A stretch of DNA of 64,000 nt from Burkholderia dolosa (GTDB taxonomy: Bacteria; Pseudomonadota; Gammaproteobacteria; Burkholderiales; Burkholderiaceae). The translations under genes were made by a program, and so were the position numbers. The DNA lies in the NCBI RefSeq assembly GCF_902499135.1, contig NZ_CABVPR010000002.1:1-64000 (forward strand), given 5' to 3'. A model generated the notes under the pieces. The model ran no database searches, was not told where the DNA came from, and saw nothing but the letters and a program-made list of their open reading frames with translations. Positions 9,241 to 17,986 of the stretch are shown here, in pieces (the first letter of the stretch is position 1; every line of letters begins with the position of its first letter).

Positions 9241-10188
9241 ATGAAGCGCCTATTGATCGCAGCGGTGTGCGGGATCGGGGTCGCCGCGCCGATGTCGGCC
9301 GTCCATGCCGCCGATCCGCCGGCATGCAAGAACGTGCGCTTCGCGGACGTCGGCTGGTCCGATATCGCGGCGACGACCGGCCTCGCGTCGACGATGCTGC
9401 AGGGGCTCGGCTACAACCCGACGAAGACGATCGCGTCGGTGCCGATCACGTTCGCCGGGATCAAGAGCAAGCAGATCGACGTGTTCCTCGGCTACTGGTC
9501 GCCGACGATGGATCCGATCATCCAGCCGTTCACGAAGGCCGGCACGATCAAGGTGCTCGCGACGCCGAACCTGACCGGCGCGAAATACACGCTCGCGGTG
9601 CCCGACTACGTGTATCAGGGCGGCCTGAAGTCGTTCGCGGACATCCAGAAGTACGCGGACAAGCTGAACGGCAAGATCTACGGGATCGAGCCGGGCAACG
9701 ACGGCAATGCGCTGATCAAGAAGATGATCGACGGCAACCAGTTCGGCCTCGGCAAGTTCAAGCTCGTCGAGTCGAGCGAGGCGGGGATGCTGGTCGAGGT
9801 GAACCGGGCGATCCGCGACAAGCAGTGGATCGTGTTCCTCGGCTGGGAACCGCATCCGATGAACGTGCAGATGAAGATCGACTATCTGAGCGGCGGCGAC
9901 GACGTGTTCGGCCCGAACTACGGCGAAGCGAAGGTGCTGACCGCGACGCCGCCGGACTACGAGCAGCGTTGCCCCAACGTCGCGAAGTTCGTGTCGAACC
10001 TGCAGTTCACGACGGCGATCGAGAACCACGTGATGGTGCCGATCATGAACAAGGAAGATCCGAACAAGGCGGCCGCGAAGTGGCTGAAGGCGAACCCGCA
10101 GGCGCTCGACAAGTGGTTGGCCGGCGTGACGACGATCGACGGAAAGCCGGGGCTGCCGGCCGTGAAGGCGTATCTCGGCGTGCATTGA
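9241..10188 (+). CDS. choX: Choline/betaine ABC transporter substrate-binding protein
   Basis: 315 residues with a Sec signal peptide (cleavage near VHA-AD, residue 23) and an OpuAC-like binding fold. The sequence resembles ChoX/CbcX, the periplasmic choline receptor: it has the aromatic-rich VGWSDI and FLGYWSPTMDP segments. The ATG at 9241 is chosen because GAGGAGAAG lies 6 bases before it; an in-frame TTG upstream overlaps that site. With ProV and ProW it makes a complete type I importer, although the receptor is separated from proVW by the regulator gene. Confidence 0.88.
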   Translation: MKRLLIAAVCGIGVAAPMSAVHAADPPACKNVRFADVGWSDIAATTGLASTMLQGLGYNPTKTIASVPITFAGIKSKQIDVFLGYWSPTMDPIIQPFTKAGTIKVLATPNLTGAKYTLAVPDYVYQGGLKSFADIQKYADKLNGKIYGIEPGNDGNALIKKMIDGNQFGLGKFKLVESSEAGMLVEVNRAIRDKQWIVFLGWEPHPMNVQMKIDYLSGGDDVFGPNYGEAKVLTATPPDYEQRCPNVAKFVSNLQFTTAIENHVMVPIMNKEDPNKAAAKWLKANPQALDKWLAGVTTIDGKPGLPAVKAYLGVH

Positions 10189-10211
10189 GCGGCACACATT
10201 GACGAAGCGGC

Positions 10212-10238
10212 GGCCCGCCCGCGCCGTGCGGGCGGGCC
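10212..10238. terminator. Strong bidirectional hairpin between convergent genes
   Basis: An 11-base perfect stem (GGCCCGCCCGC / GCGGGCGGGCC) with a five-base loop lies 24 bp after choX and before the end of the convergent PACE gene. The T tract is short (GCGCCGTTT), so it may act with other factors. Confidence 0.55.
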
Positions 10239-10296
10239 GCGCCGTTTCGGCGGACCGTGCGTGCGCGCGACACGGCCGCCCAAACGCCACCCGCGC

Positions 10297-10722
10297 TCAA
10301 CACTCGTTCGTCGCCGCCGGCACGCCGAACACGCGATCGAACGCCCACTGGAACACGAACGCGTAGCAGAAGAAGAATGCGAACAGTCCGATGTCGACGA
10401 CGAACGCATCGAACCACGAGATGTCGAGCCACCACGACACGACGGGCACGAGGATGAAGATCAGCCCGCCCTCGAATCCGCATGCGTGCAGCACGCGTCG
10501 CGCGAGCGTGCGCGTGCGCTGACGGCGCGACGCTTCCCAGCGCTCGAACAGCGCGTTGAAGATCATGTTCCACAGCATCGCGATCGCCGACATCGTCGCC
10601 GACAGCGCGCCGGAGTACACGAGATCCTGCTTGAAGATCGCCGCGATCGCCGGCGAGATGCACGAGATCGCGATCGCTTCGTAGAGCACCGCCTGCACGA
10701 TGCGGCGCGGTAGGCCTTGCAC
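10297..10722 (-). CDS. PACE-family multidrug efflux transporter
   Basis: 141 residues with four membrane helices arranged as two tandem bacterial transmembrane pair domains. PACE motifs are recognisable: R-x-x-x-A-x-x-YE in helix 1 (the Glu equivalent to AceI Glu15), WNxxFNxxFE after helix 2, RxxHAxxFE at helix 3 and the aromatic FxxxFDRVF end. These proton-coupled inner-membrane exporters expel biocides such as chlorhexidine. The start is GTG at 10722 behind GGAG, eight bases away. The divergent LysR gene is the usual PACE regulator arrangement (AceI/AceR). Confidence 0.85.
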   Translation of the reverse strand: MQGLPRRIVQAVLYEAIAISCISPAIAAIFKQDLVYSGALSATMSAIAMLWNMIFNALFERWEASRRQRTRTLARRVLHACGFEGGLIFILVPVVSWWLDISWFDAFVVDIGLFAFFFCYAFVFQWAFDRVFGVPAATNEC

Positions 10723-10824
10723 GTCGTTTCTCCGTTTCGACTGACCGGGGCGGCATCCTCGCCGCGACGTCCGCCACGCTACGCGCGTTGCGCACCCGTT
10801 TCAATTCACCTAATCTCACCGGGA

Positions 10825-10839
10825 TTGAACCCAGTTCAA
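10825..10839. promoter_or_regulatory. LysR-type operator between the PACE gene and its regulator
   Basis: TTGAACCCAGTTCAA is a perfect inverted repeat of T-N11-A form in the 145-bp divergent intergenic region, 28 bp before the LysR start codon. It is a natural site for autoregulation and activation of the efflux gene. Confidence 0.6.
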
Positions 10840-10867
10840 CCCGGCCGCGGCCGGCGCGCGAGGCTCC

Positions 10868-11809
10868 GTGTTCTCCAGAATTCCCCTGACTGCATTGCGT
10901 GTATTCGAGTCGGCGGCGCGGCTCGGCACGTTCAAGGCGGCCGCCGACGAACTGTCCGTGACGCCGGCCGCCGTGTCGCACCGGATCAAGTCGCTGGAAA
11001 GCCGGCTCGGCGTGCTGCTGTTCGAGCGCGGCGCGAGCGGCGTGCGCGTCACCGACGACGGCGAGCGGCTGTTCCGCACGTGCCACCACGCGCTGCTCGC
11101 GCTGAGCCGCGGGCTCGACGCGATGCGGCCCGGCGACGCGGCCGAGCGCACGCTCGTGCTGACCACGACGCCCGCGTTTGCGGCGATGTGGCTGATTCCG
11201 CGGCTCGGCCGGTTTCGCCGCGTCGATCCGCACCTGCACATCAAGGTCGAAACCGGCAATGCGCTCGTCGATCTCGAACGCGATGCGCGGATCGACGTCG
11301 CGATACGCGCGACGTCGCGCACGTTCCCGGCGCTGCACGAGATCGCGCTGATCGACGAGTATTTCGGCGCGTATGCGGCGCCCGACTTCGACGTCGTTCG
11401 CGCGGACGCACCGCTCGCACTGATCGAGACCGCGTGGGACACGCCGCTGCCCGCATCGGTCGACTGGGCGTCGTGGTGCCGCGCGGCCGCGCGCGAAGCA
11501 TGGCTCGAACGCGCGGTGTTCCGCCATTACGACGACGAGCATTACGCGCTGCAGGCGGTGCTGCACGGGCAGGGTGTCGGGCTGCTCAGCTCGGTGCTCG
11601 CCGCCGAGCACGTCGAGCGCGGCGCGCTGGTGCCGGTCGAGCCGTCGGTGTGGCTGCCGGGCGCGCGCTTCATCGCGCTGTGCCGGCCGGGGCGCGAGCG
11701 CGAGCCGGAAGTTCGCCGGTTTCTCGACTGGCTCGATGCGGAGATCGCGCACACGCGCGACGCGGTCGCGCGGATCGACGTGCGCGGCGCAGCGGTGCGA
11801 AACGCGTGA
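10868..11809 (+). CDS. LysR-family regulator, GcvA-like, divergent to PACE gene
   Basis: 313 residues from a GTG start. The winged helix-turn-helix (about 5-63) has the typical TFKAAADELSVTPAAVSHRI helix pair, and a periplasmic-binding-like effector domain spans about 90-295. The N-terminal helix LTALRVFESAARLGTF places it near GcvA/AmpR-type regulators. The divergent layout with a palindromic operator between the genes points to control of the PACE transporter; the inducer is unknown. Confidence 0.85.
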   Translation: MFSRIPLTALRVFESAARLGTFKAAADELSVTPAAVSHRIKSLESRLGVLLFERGASGVRVTDDGERLFRTCHHALLALSRGLDAMRPGDAAERTLVLTTTPAFAAMWLIPRLGRFRRVDPHLHIKVETGNALVDLERDARIDVAIRATSRTFPALHEIALIDEYFGAYAAPDFDVVRADAPLALIETAWDTPLPASVDWASWCRAAAREAWLERAVFRHYDDEHYALQAVLHGQGVGLLSSVLAAEHVERGALVPVEPSVWLPGARFIALCRPGREREPEVRRFLDWLDAEIAHTRDAVARIDVRGAAVRNA

Positions 11810-11852
11810 ATCGCACGCAGCGCTGCCCGGCAACGTCGGCTCGTTTGCGCGG

Positions 11853-12425
11853 CTACCGGTCCGAGCCGTTCACCGCGGCGACGATGTGCGCGCCGAGCGC
11901 ATCGACCGGCGACACGACGTCCGCATCCGCCGCACGCAACGCGTTCATCGGCATCGACGGCGCGACGCAATCGGACGGATCCTGCACGATCACGAAACCG
12001 CCGTGCGACCGGATGACGGCGGCGCCCGCCGCGCCGTCGTTCAGGTAGCCGGTCAGCACGACGCCGACGACTCCCGACCCATATCCGAACGCCGCCGAGC
12101 GAAAGAGCGGGTCGGCGGCGGGCCTCGTAAAGTTTTCCTTCGGATCCGACGTGAGCTGCACGCGGCCATGCGCGACGATCAGGTGCCGGTCCGGCGGCGC
12201 GAGATAGACGACCGAGCGCCGGATCGGCTCGTCCGGATACGGATGACGAACGGGCAGGCTGCATCCGTGCGCGAGCGTGACCGGCAGCGTATTCGGATTC
12301 GGGCCGGTGTGCACTACGTTCAGAACTGCCGCATCGAGCTCCGCAGGAAGCGCGGGTAAAACTTGCTGAAGCACGGCGACGCCGCCCGCCGATGCGGCAA
12401 CAACGACGATATTTCGACTTGTCAT
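11853..12425 (-). CDS. Stand-alone CheB-type methylesterase domain protein
   Basis: 190 residues, essentially one CheB catalytic domain with no receiver domain. The Ser-His-Asp triad is visible: AASAGG near residue 12, VVHTG near 39, and the Asp of LTGYLNDGAAG near 130. The start at 12425 lies behind GGGAG; an in-frame ATG at 12446 has no such site. It is divergently transcribed from the CheB-CheR sensor gene 118 bp away, so a shared stress or chemosensory role is likely. The enzyme class demethylates glutamyl methyl esters; the target is unknown. Confidence 0.8.
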   Translation of the reverse strand: MTSRNIVVVAASAGGVAVLQQVLPALPAELDAAVLNVVHTGPNPNTLPVTLAHGCSLPVRHPYPDEPIRRSVVYLAPPDRHLIVAHGRVQLTSDPKENFTRPAADPLFRSAAFGYGSGVVGVVLTGYLNDGAAGAAVIRSHGGFVIVQDPSDCVAPSMPMNALRAADADVVSPVDALGAHIVAAVNGSDR

Positions 12426-12543
12426 CTGCGCTCCCGACGCGGACATGGCCCGTCGGTGGCGCAGAACTCGTGCCGCCGGCCGGCGCGGGGGCGAAGCGCG
12501 AGGTCGAGCCGGATACAATATCCGGCACCGGAGATATTTTCGA

Positions 12544-13281
12544 ATGAACGAGAAAACACGGGCGGACGAGCGGCGGAGCACGCGCGACGTCGCCGACGAC
12601 CAAGGCCGCTTCCCGATCGTAGGCATCGGCGCTTCTGCCGGCGGGATCCAGGCGCTGCTGAATTTCTTCGGCCACGCGCCGGCGGATATGGGGATGGCAT
12701 TCGTCGTCATCCTGCACCTGTCTCCGAAGCACGAAAGCAGTGCCGACCAGGTGCTGCAGCGCGCGACGAGGATGCCGGTGCTGCAGGTGACCGAATCCAC
12801 GCGGATCGAACCCGACCACGTGTACATCATTTCACCGTCGAGCGAGCTGACGATCACCGACGGCAGCCTGAACGTGAGCCGGTCGCAGCGCGCGCCGGGC
12901 CGCCCGGTCGCGATCGATCTGTTCTTCCGCAGTTTGGCCGACGCGCATCGCGAGCGCGCGGTGAGCATCGTGCTGTCGGGCACCGGCAGCGACGGCTCGG
13001 TCGGCGTCGGGCACGTGAAGGAGCAGGCGGGCATCACGATCGCGCAATTGCCGGAAGAAGCCGAGCATCAGGAAATGCCGCAGAGCGCGATCGCGACCGG
13101 CCAGATCGACTTCCTGCTCCCGGTGGCCGACATGCCGCAGAAGCTGATCGCGCTGCAGCGCAACGCGCGCGCGATCCAGATGCCGAAGGCGACCGGCAAC
13201 GACTCGGCGGAAGACCCGAACGTCGCCGGCATGTCGGCGGACACCGAAAAAAAGTGCTGCGCGACATTCTGTCGATGGTGA
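12544..13281 (+). CDS. CheB domain, zero-frame product of a split CheB-CheR sensor gene
   Basis: 245 residues. A complete CheB methylesterase domain covers about 20-205, with GIGASAGG near 24, LHLSPKHE near 56 and LSGTGSDGS near 140 carrying the Ser, His and Asp. The frame runs through a seven-A tract at 13247-13253 and stops at 13281. Reading in the -1 frame from this tract gives an unbroken CheB-CheR-PAS-kinase-receiver protein of about 1387 residues, the normal architecture for the family. The short product would be a lone CheB with eight frame-specific residues at its end. The start at 12544 lies behind GGAG. Confidence 0.75.
   Translation: MNEKTRADERRSTRDVADDQGRFPIVGIGASAGGIQALLNFFGHAPADMGMAFVVILHLSPKHESSADQVLQRATRMPVLQVTESTRIEPDHVYIISPSSELTITDGSLNVSRSQRAPGRPVAIDLFFRSLADAHRERAVSIVLSGTGSDGSVGVGHVKEQAGITIAQLPEEAEHQEMPQSAIATGQIDFLLPVADMPQKLIALQRNARAIQMPKATGNDSAEDPNVAGMSADTEKKCCATFCRW
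13247..13254 (+). promoter_or_regulatory. Slippery heptamer A-AAA-AAG at the CheB/CheR frame junction
   Basis: In the zero frame the codons are GAA AAA AAG TGC. The heptamer A-AAA-AAG, in the correct phase, is the -1 frameshift site known from Escherichia coli dnaX. A -1 slip on it leads directly to GTG CTG CGC and restores the family sequence EKKVLRDIL. Transcript slippage adding one A would give the same product. A sequencing or mutational loss of one A is the simple alternative. Confidence 0.6.
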
Positions 13282-16200
13282 GGACGCGCACCGGCAACGA
13301 TTTCCGCCATTACAAGCGGGCCACCGTTCTGCGCCGCATCGAGCGGCGCCTGCAGGTCAACGCGCTGACCACGCTGGTCGACTATCAGCGCTTCCTTCAC
13401 GCGCATCCGGACGAAACCAACGCGCTGCTGAAGGACATGCTGATCGGCGTGACGAACTTTTTCCGCGATCGCAGCGCGTTCGACGCGTTCGGTGCCGAGA
13501 TCGTCCCGCGCATCTTCGAGAACAAGACGAGCGACGATCAGATCCGCGGGTGGACCGCCGGCTGCTCGACCGGCGAGGAAGTCTATTCGCTCGGCATGAT
13601 CCTGCTCGACTATGCGGACCGCCATCCGAACCTGCCGTCGATTCAGCTGTTCGGCAGCGACATCGACGAGCGCGCGATCGGCATCGCGCGCGCCGGCGCG
13701 TATCCGGAATCGATCATCGCGGACGTGCCGGCGGGCCGCCTGCGCCAGTTCTTCACGAAGGAGCACGGCCGCTATCACGTGATCAAGGCGTTGCGCGAGA
13801 AGGTGCTGTTCGCGACCCACAACGTGCTGCGCGATCCGCCGTTCTCGCGGCTCGATTTCATTTCGTGCCGCAACCTGCTGATCTATCTCGATCGCGACGC
13901 GCAGCGTCACGTGCTGCAGACGTTCCACTTCGCGCTGCAGTCCGGCGGCTATCTGTTCCTCGGCAACTCGGAGTCCGCCGAAGTCGCCGACGACCTGTTC
14001 ACGCCGATCGACGTGAAGCACCGGATCTATCGCGCGAAGCAGGGTGCCGTGGCGCTGCGTCCGCCGCCGCCGGCGCTGCCGACGATGCAGTTCGGCACGT
14101 CGTTCGGCGTCGCGGCGCAGGACGACGTGACCGTCCAGCGCCCGCCGCTCGCGTATGCGAGCCTGCATCAGCGCGCGCTCGAACGATACGGTTCGCCGAG
14201 CCTCGTCGTCGATCACAACTACGACATCGTGCACATGGCCGAGCCGGCCGGCCGCTATCTGCGCTACGTCGGCGGCGAACCGTCGCGCAATCTCGTCACG
14301 CTGGTGCGTCCGGAATTGCGTCTGCAGCTGCGTACCGCGCTGTTCCAGGCGCTGCAGGGCGGTCGGCCCGTCAATGCGCAGCAGGTCGAGCTGCCGATGG
14401 GCGACATGGTGTCGCGCGTCGGTATGGCGGTGCGGCCGTTCCGCGACGATCAGCTCGGCAGCGTGTTCCTGCTGGTGGTGTTCGAAGAGGAAACCGACGT
14501 GCGCGCGGAGGTGCGGCGCGCCGACGACGCGAACGGCAGCAACGCGGTGCTCACGCAGCTCGAGAACGAACTCCATCGTACGAAGCAGCAGCTGCAGTTG
14601 ACGATCGAGCAGGCCGACGTATCGACCGAAGAGCTGAAGGCGTCGAACGAAGAGCTGCAGGCGATCAACGAGGAGCTGCGATCGGCGACCGAGGAGCTCG
14701 AGACCAGCAAGGAAGAGCTGCAATCGGTCAACGAGGAGCTCATCACCGTCAACGCCGAGCTGCAGGCGAAGGTCGAGGAAACCGCGAAGGCGAACGACGA
14801 TCTGCAGAACCTGATCGCATCGACCGGCATCGCGACGATCTTCATGGATCGCGGCATGCGCGTGAAGCGCTTCACGCCGGCTGCGGTCGGGCTGTTCAAC
14901 CTGATTGCCACCGACGTCGGCCGTTCGCTGCTCGACATCACGCATCGTCTCGACTATCCGGAGCTCGCCGCGGACGCCGTCGCGACGTTCGAATCGCTGA
15001 GGCTGATCGAGCGCGAAGTGCCGAGCTCCGACGGCAACTGGTATCTGGCGCGGCTGCTGCCGTATCGCACGTCGGACGACCGCATCGACGGCGCGGTGCT
15101 GACGCTGACCGACATCACCGAGCGGCGCCGGGCCGAGGCCAAGCTGCGCGCGAACGAGGCGCGGCTGCGGCTCGCGGCCGAGAGCACGAGCAACTTCGCG
15201 ATCATCGTCCAGAACATGGACGGCACGATCGTCACGTGGAACAAGGGCGCCGAGCGCGTGTTCGGCTATTCGGAGGACGAGGTGATCGGCCGGCCGATCG
15301 ACATGATCTATTTGCCGGAAGACCGGTCGCACGGCGCGGTCGAGCGCGAGCAGGCGCAGCGGCTCGGGCGCTCGGACGACGAACGCTGGTATCTGCGCAA
15401 GGACGGCGAGAAGATCTATTGCGGCGGCGAAGTGACGTTCATCAACGACGACACGTTCAAGGGCTTCGCGAAAATCGCGCGCGACCTGACCGAGCGCAAG
15501 AGCATCGAAAAGCGCCAGTTCGATCAATTGGCCACCGAGCGCTCGATGCGCGAGAAGACCGAGGAAGCGAACCGGATCAAGGACGAGTTCTTCGCGGTGC
15601 TGTCGCACGAGCTGAAGAACCCGCTGAACCTGATCCACGTGAAGGCGGAGCTGCTGTCGCTCGCGCCGGAGACGCGCGAGCTCGACGTCGTGCGCGACGC
15701 GGTCAACGCGATCCAGCGCTCGGTGATGAGCCAGGCGAAGATCATCGACGACTTGCTCGACATGTCGCGAGCGCGCACCGGCAAGCTCACGCTGGACCGC
15801 GTGCCGACCGATCTCGCCGCGCTGCTGCGCACGCTCGTCGATGCGTGCCGGCGCGACGCGACGAGCCGCGGCATCTCGGTGACGCTGGACGGCGCGTCCG
15901 CGCCGGTCGTCGTCGAGGCCGACCCGGTGCGCGTCGAGCAGATCCTGTGGAACCTGCTGAGCAATGCGCTGAAATTCACGCCGGCCGGCGGCACGGTCAC
16001 GTTGACGCTCGCGCGCGAAGGCGACGGCGCGCGCGTCGACGTGGCCGACACCGGAAACGGCATCGCGCCCGATTTCCTGCCGAAAATTTTCGACATGTTC
16101 AGCCAGGCGAGCGTCCCGCGCAGTCGCTCGACGCACGGCCTCGGGATCGGGCTGTCGCTCGTCAAGCATCTGGCCGAAATGCACGGCGGGCGGATCGAAG

Positions 16201-16706
16201 CGCATTCCGACGGGATCGGGCACGGCAGCCGGTTCCGGCTGTGGCTGCCGGCTCATGCGTCGCCGCCGCGCGCGCGCGGCGCCGCACAGCGGCCGGCCGA
16301 CGTCGTGCTGAACGGAATGCGCGTGCTGGTGGTCGACGATTCGGAAGACATCCTCGGCGCGTTCTCGAAGGTTCTGCAGCTGCAAGGCGCGATCGTCACG
16401 TGCAAAGGCAGCGCGCAGGCGGCGATCGACGCGGCGCGGCACGGCAGTTTCGACCTCGTGCTGTCCGACATCGCGATGCCGGGCATGGACGGCTACGAGC
16501 TGATCAGGACGCTGCGCGCGTTGCCGGCGATGGCCAACGTGCCGGCGATCGCGCTGACCGGCTTCGGCCGCGTGCACGACAAGTCCGAGGCGCGCCAGGC
16601 CGGCTACGACGGGCATCTGACCAAGCCGGTCGCGGTTACCGCGCTGAAGGCCGAGATCGCGCGCGTGATGTCGGAGCGCGCGGCGCGCGGCAGGTCGACG
16701 GCGTGA
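13254..16706 (+). CDS. CheR-PAS-histidine kinase-receiver part of the CheB-CheR sensor
   Basis: 1150 residues in the -1 frame relative to the CheB part; no start codon with a ribosome binding site is evident at its head. In fused numbering: CheR methyltransferase about 238-500 with SAM motif TAGCSTGEE, a degenerate PAS, a long Glu-rich coiled coil (about 670-745, repeating EELxxxNEEL), two PAS domains (about 755-1000), a HisKA dimerisation helix with His in LSHELKNP (about 1022), an HATPase with NALKF, DTGNGI and GLGIGLS, and a receiver domain (about 1258-1380) with phosphoacceptor Asp in SDIAMPGMDG. A cytosolic hybrid sensor that may link protein methylation to a phosphorelay. Confidence 0.85.
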   Translation: MLRDILSMVRTRTGNDFRHYKRATVLRRIERRLQVNALTTLVDYQRFLHAHPDETNALLKDMLIGVTNFFRDRSAFDAFGAEIVPRIFENKTSDDQIRGWTAGCSTGEEVYSLGMILLDYADRHPNLPSIQLFGSDIDERAIGIARAGAYPESIIADVPAGRLRQFFTKEHGRYHVIKALREKVLFATHNVLRDPPFSRLDFISCRNLLIYLDRDAQRHVLQTFHFALQSGGYLFLGNSESAEVADDLFTPIDVKHRIYRAKQGAVALRPPPPALPTMQFGTSFGVAAQDDVTVQRPPLAYASLHQRALERYGSPSLVVDHNYDIVHMAEPAGRYLRYVGGEPSRNLVTLVRPELRLQLRTALFQALQGGRPVNAQQVELPMGDMVSRVGMAVRPFRDDQLGSVFLLVVFEEETDVRAEVRRADDANGSNAVLTQLENELHRTKQQLQLTIEQADVSTEELKASNEELQAINEELRSATEELETSKEELQSVNEELITVNAELQAKVEETAKANDDLQNLIASTGIATIFMDRGMRVKRFTPAAVGLFNLIATDVGRSLLDITHRLDYPELAADAVATFESLRLIEREVPSSDGNWYLARLLPYRTSDDRIDGAVLTLTDITERRRAEAKLRANEARLRLAAESTSNFAIIVQNMDGTIVTWNKGAERVFGYSEDEVIGRPIDMIYLPEDRSHGAVEREQAQRLGRSDDERWYLRKDGEKIYCGGEVTFINDDTFKGFAKIARDLTERKSIEKRQFDQLATERSMREKTEEANRIKDEFFAVLSHELKNPLNLIHVKAELLSLAPETRELDVVRDAVNAIQRSVMSQAKIIDDLLDMSRARTGKLTLDRVPTDLAALLRTLVDACRRDATSRGISVTLDGASAPVVVEADPVRVEQILWNLLSNALKFTPAGGTVTLTLAREGDGARVDVADTGNGIAPDFLPKIFDMFSQASVPRSRSTHGLGIGLSLVKHLAEMHGGRIEAHSDGIGHGSRFRLWLPAHASPPRARGAAQRPADVVLNGMRVLVVDDSEDILGAFSKVLQLQGAIVTCKGSAQAAIDAARHGSFDLVLSDIAMPGMDGYELIRTLRALPAMANVPAIALTGFGRVHDKSEARQAGYDGHLTKPVAVTALKAEIARVMSERAARGRSTA

Positions 16707-16721
16707 CGCCCGCGTCGCGCG

Positions 16722-17870
16722 TCAGCCGAAGCGGACGCAGTATATCGGCGGCAGATGCGCGGACATCTGCTGCCAGCTGTCGCCGCCGTCGCCCGATATC
16801 CACAAGCCGCCGGTCGTCGATCCCATCGCGAGCCGCGTGCCCGTTTCGTCGATCGCGAGCCCGTGCCGATACACGAGGTCGTATGCGGGCGCCGGCGGCA
16901 ATCCGTTCGACAGCCGCTCGAAACTGCGGCCGCCGTCGCGCGTGCGCGTGACGACGAACTCGCCGTTCACCGGAATCCGGCACGCGTCCTTCACCGCGGG
17001 CACGAACCACGCGGTGTCCGGGTCGTGCGGATGCACGGCGACCGCGAAGCCGAAGCTCGACGGCTGCGCTTCGATCCGCCGCCACTGCGCGCCGCCGTCG
17101 GTCGAGCGGAAGATCGCGCAGTGATGCTGCGTCCACAAGACGTCGGGATCGGCCGCGCACTGAACGACACGGTGCGGGTCCTGCACGTTCGCTTCGCCGC
17201 GCCGCTCCGGCGGCATGTAGTCGGCTTCCATCCCGTCCGCGGTCACGCGCCAGCTCGCGCCGCCGTCGTTCGTCTGCCACACGCCGCCGCACGAGATGCC
17301 GACCGCCACGTGCCGGCTGTCGCGCGGATCGACCATCACCGAATGGATGCCCGGCGCGTCGTAGCCGCCGCCGAACCACTCGCGCCGCTCGGGGCGGTCC
17401 CACAGTGCGCGGTTCAGCGTCCACGAGCTGCCGCCGTCGTCGGAGCGGAACAGCCCGCCGGGGATCGTGCCGGCCCACAGCACGCCCGGCTCGTCCGTGC
17501 CGCCGGGTTCGAGCGACCAGATCTGCTGCAGCGACCACGCCGGCTGCGGCGCGCCCGGCGATGCGTCGTCGGAATCGCCGCCGCGGCCGCTCGCGCTGCC
17601 GTCGGCGCGCGGCTCGTCGGCCGGTTGCGGCGGATAGACCGGAACCGCGCATTCTTCCCACGTCGCGGCGCCGGCGCGCATCCGGTGCAGCTTCACGCCG
17701 AAATGGCCGAGATTGAGCGCCGCGTACAGCGTGCCGTCGCGCGGATCGGCCAGCGCGATGCTGACCGGCTCGCCGACGAAGTGCGGATCGCCGAACGTCC
17801 AGCCGCCGTTTCCGTCGGCGTGCAGCACGAACAGGCCCTTGCGGGTGGCGACGAGCAATCGGTCGTTCAT
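16722..17870 (-). CDS. BNR/sortilin-like beta-propeller protein
   Basis: 382 residues, start at 17870 behind AGGAG. Repeated Asp-box (BNR) motifs of the type SxDGGxxW occur at least four times (SDDGGSSW, TNDGGASW, STDGGAQW, SGDGGDSW), spaced as in seven-bladed propellers of the sialidase/WD40/YVTN group. There is no signal peptide, so it is cytosolic. It is not an obvious sialidase, since the catalytic residues are not recognisable. It lies downstream of a MoaD/ThiS-like gene in the same orientation, a pairing that suggests a functional unit. The role is unknown. Confidence 0.7.
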   Translation of the reverse strand: MNDRLLVATRKGLFVLHADGNGGWTFGDPHFVGEPVSIALADPRDGTLYAALNLGHFGVKLHRMRAGAATWEECAVPVYPPQPADEPRADGSASGRGGDSDDASPGAPQPAWSLQQIWSLEPGGTDEPGVLWAGTIPGGLFRSDDGGSSWTLNRALWDRPERREWFGGGYDAPGIHSVMVDPRDSRHVAVGISCGGVWQTNDGGASWRVTADGMEADYMPPERRGEANVQDPHRVVQCAADPDVLWTQHHCAIFRSTDGGAQWRRIEAQPSSFGFAVAVHPHDPDTAWFVPAVKDACRIPVNGEFVVTRTRDGGRSFERLSNGLPPAPAYDLVYRHGLAIDETGTRLAMGSTTGGLWISGDGGDSWQQMSAHLPPIYCVRFG

Positions 17871-17986
17871 GTCGAATGTCTCCTGTCGGCCCGCGCGGTC
17901 GGGCCGGATGCGACGCGGTCGCGCGACGTCGGCGTTTCGGCGCTGCGCGCCGGTTTCATTGCGGATTCGAGCGCGGATGCAGCCCC

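Noticed and set aside
13550-16951. Second long plus-strand frame and a 1182-codon minus-strand frame across the CheR-kinase gene
   Set aside because: Both are shadows; all domain motifs lie in the frame ending at 16706.
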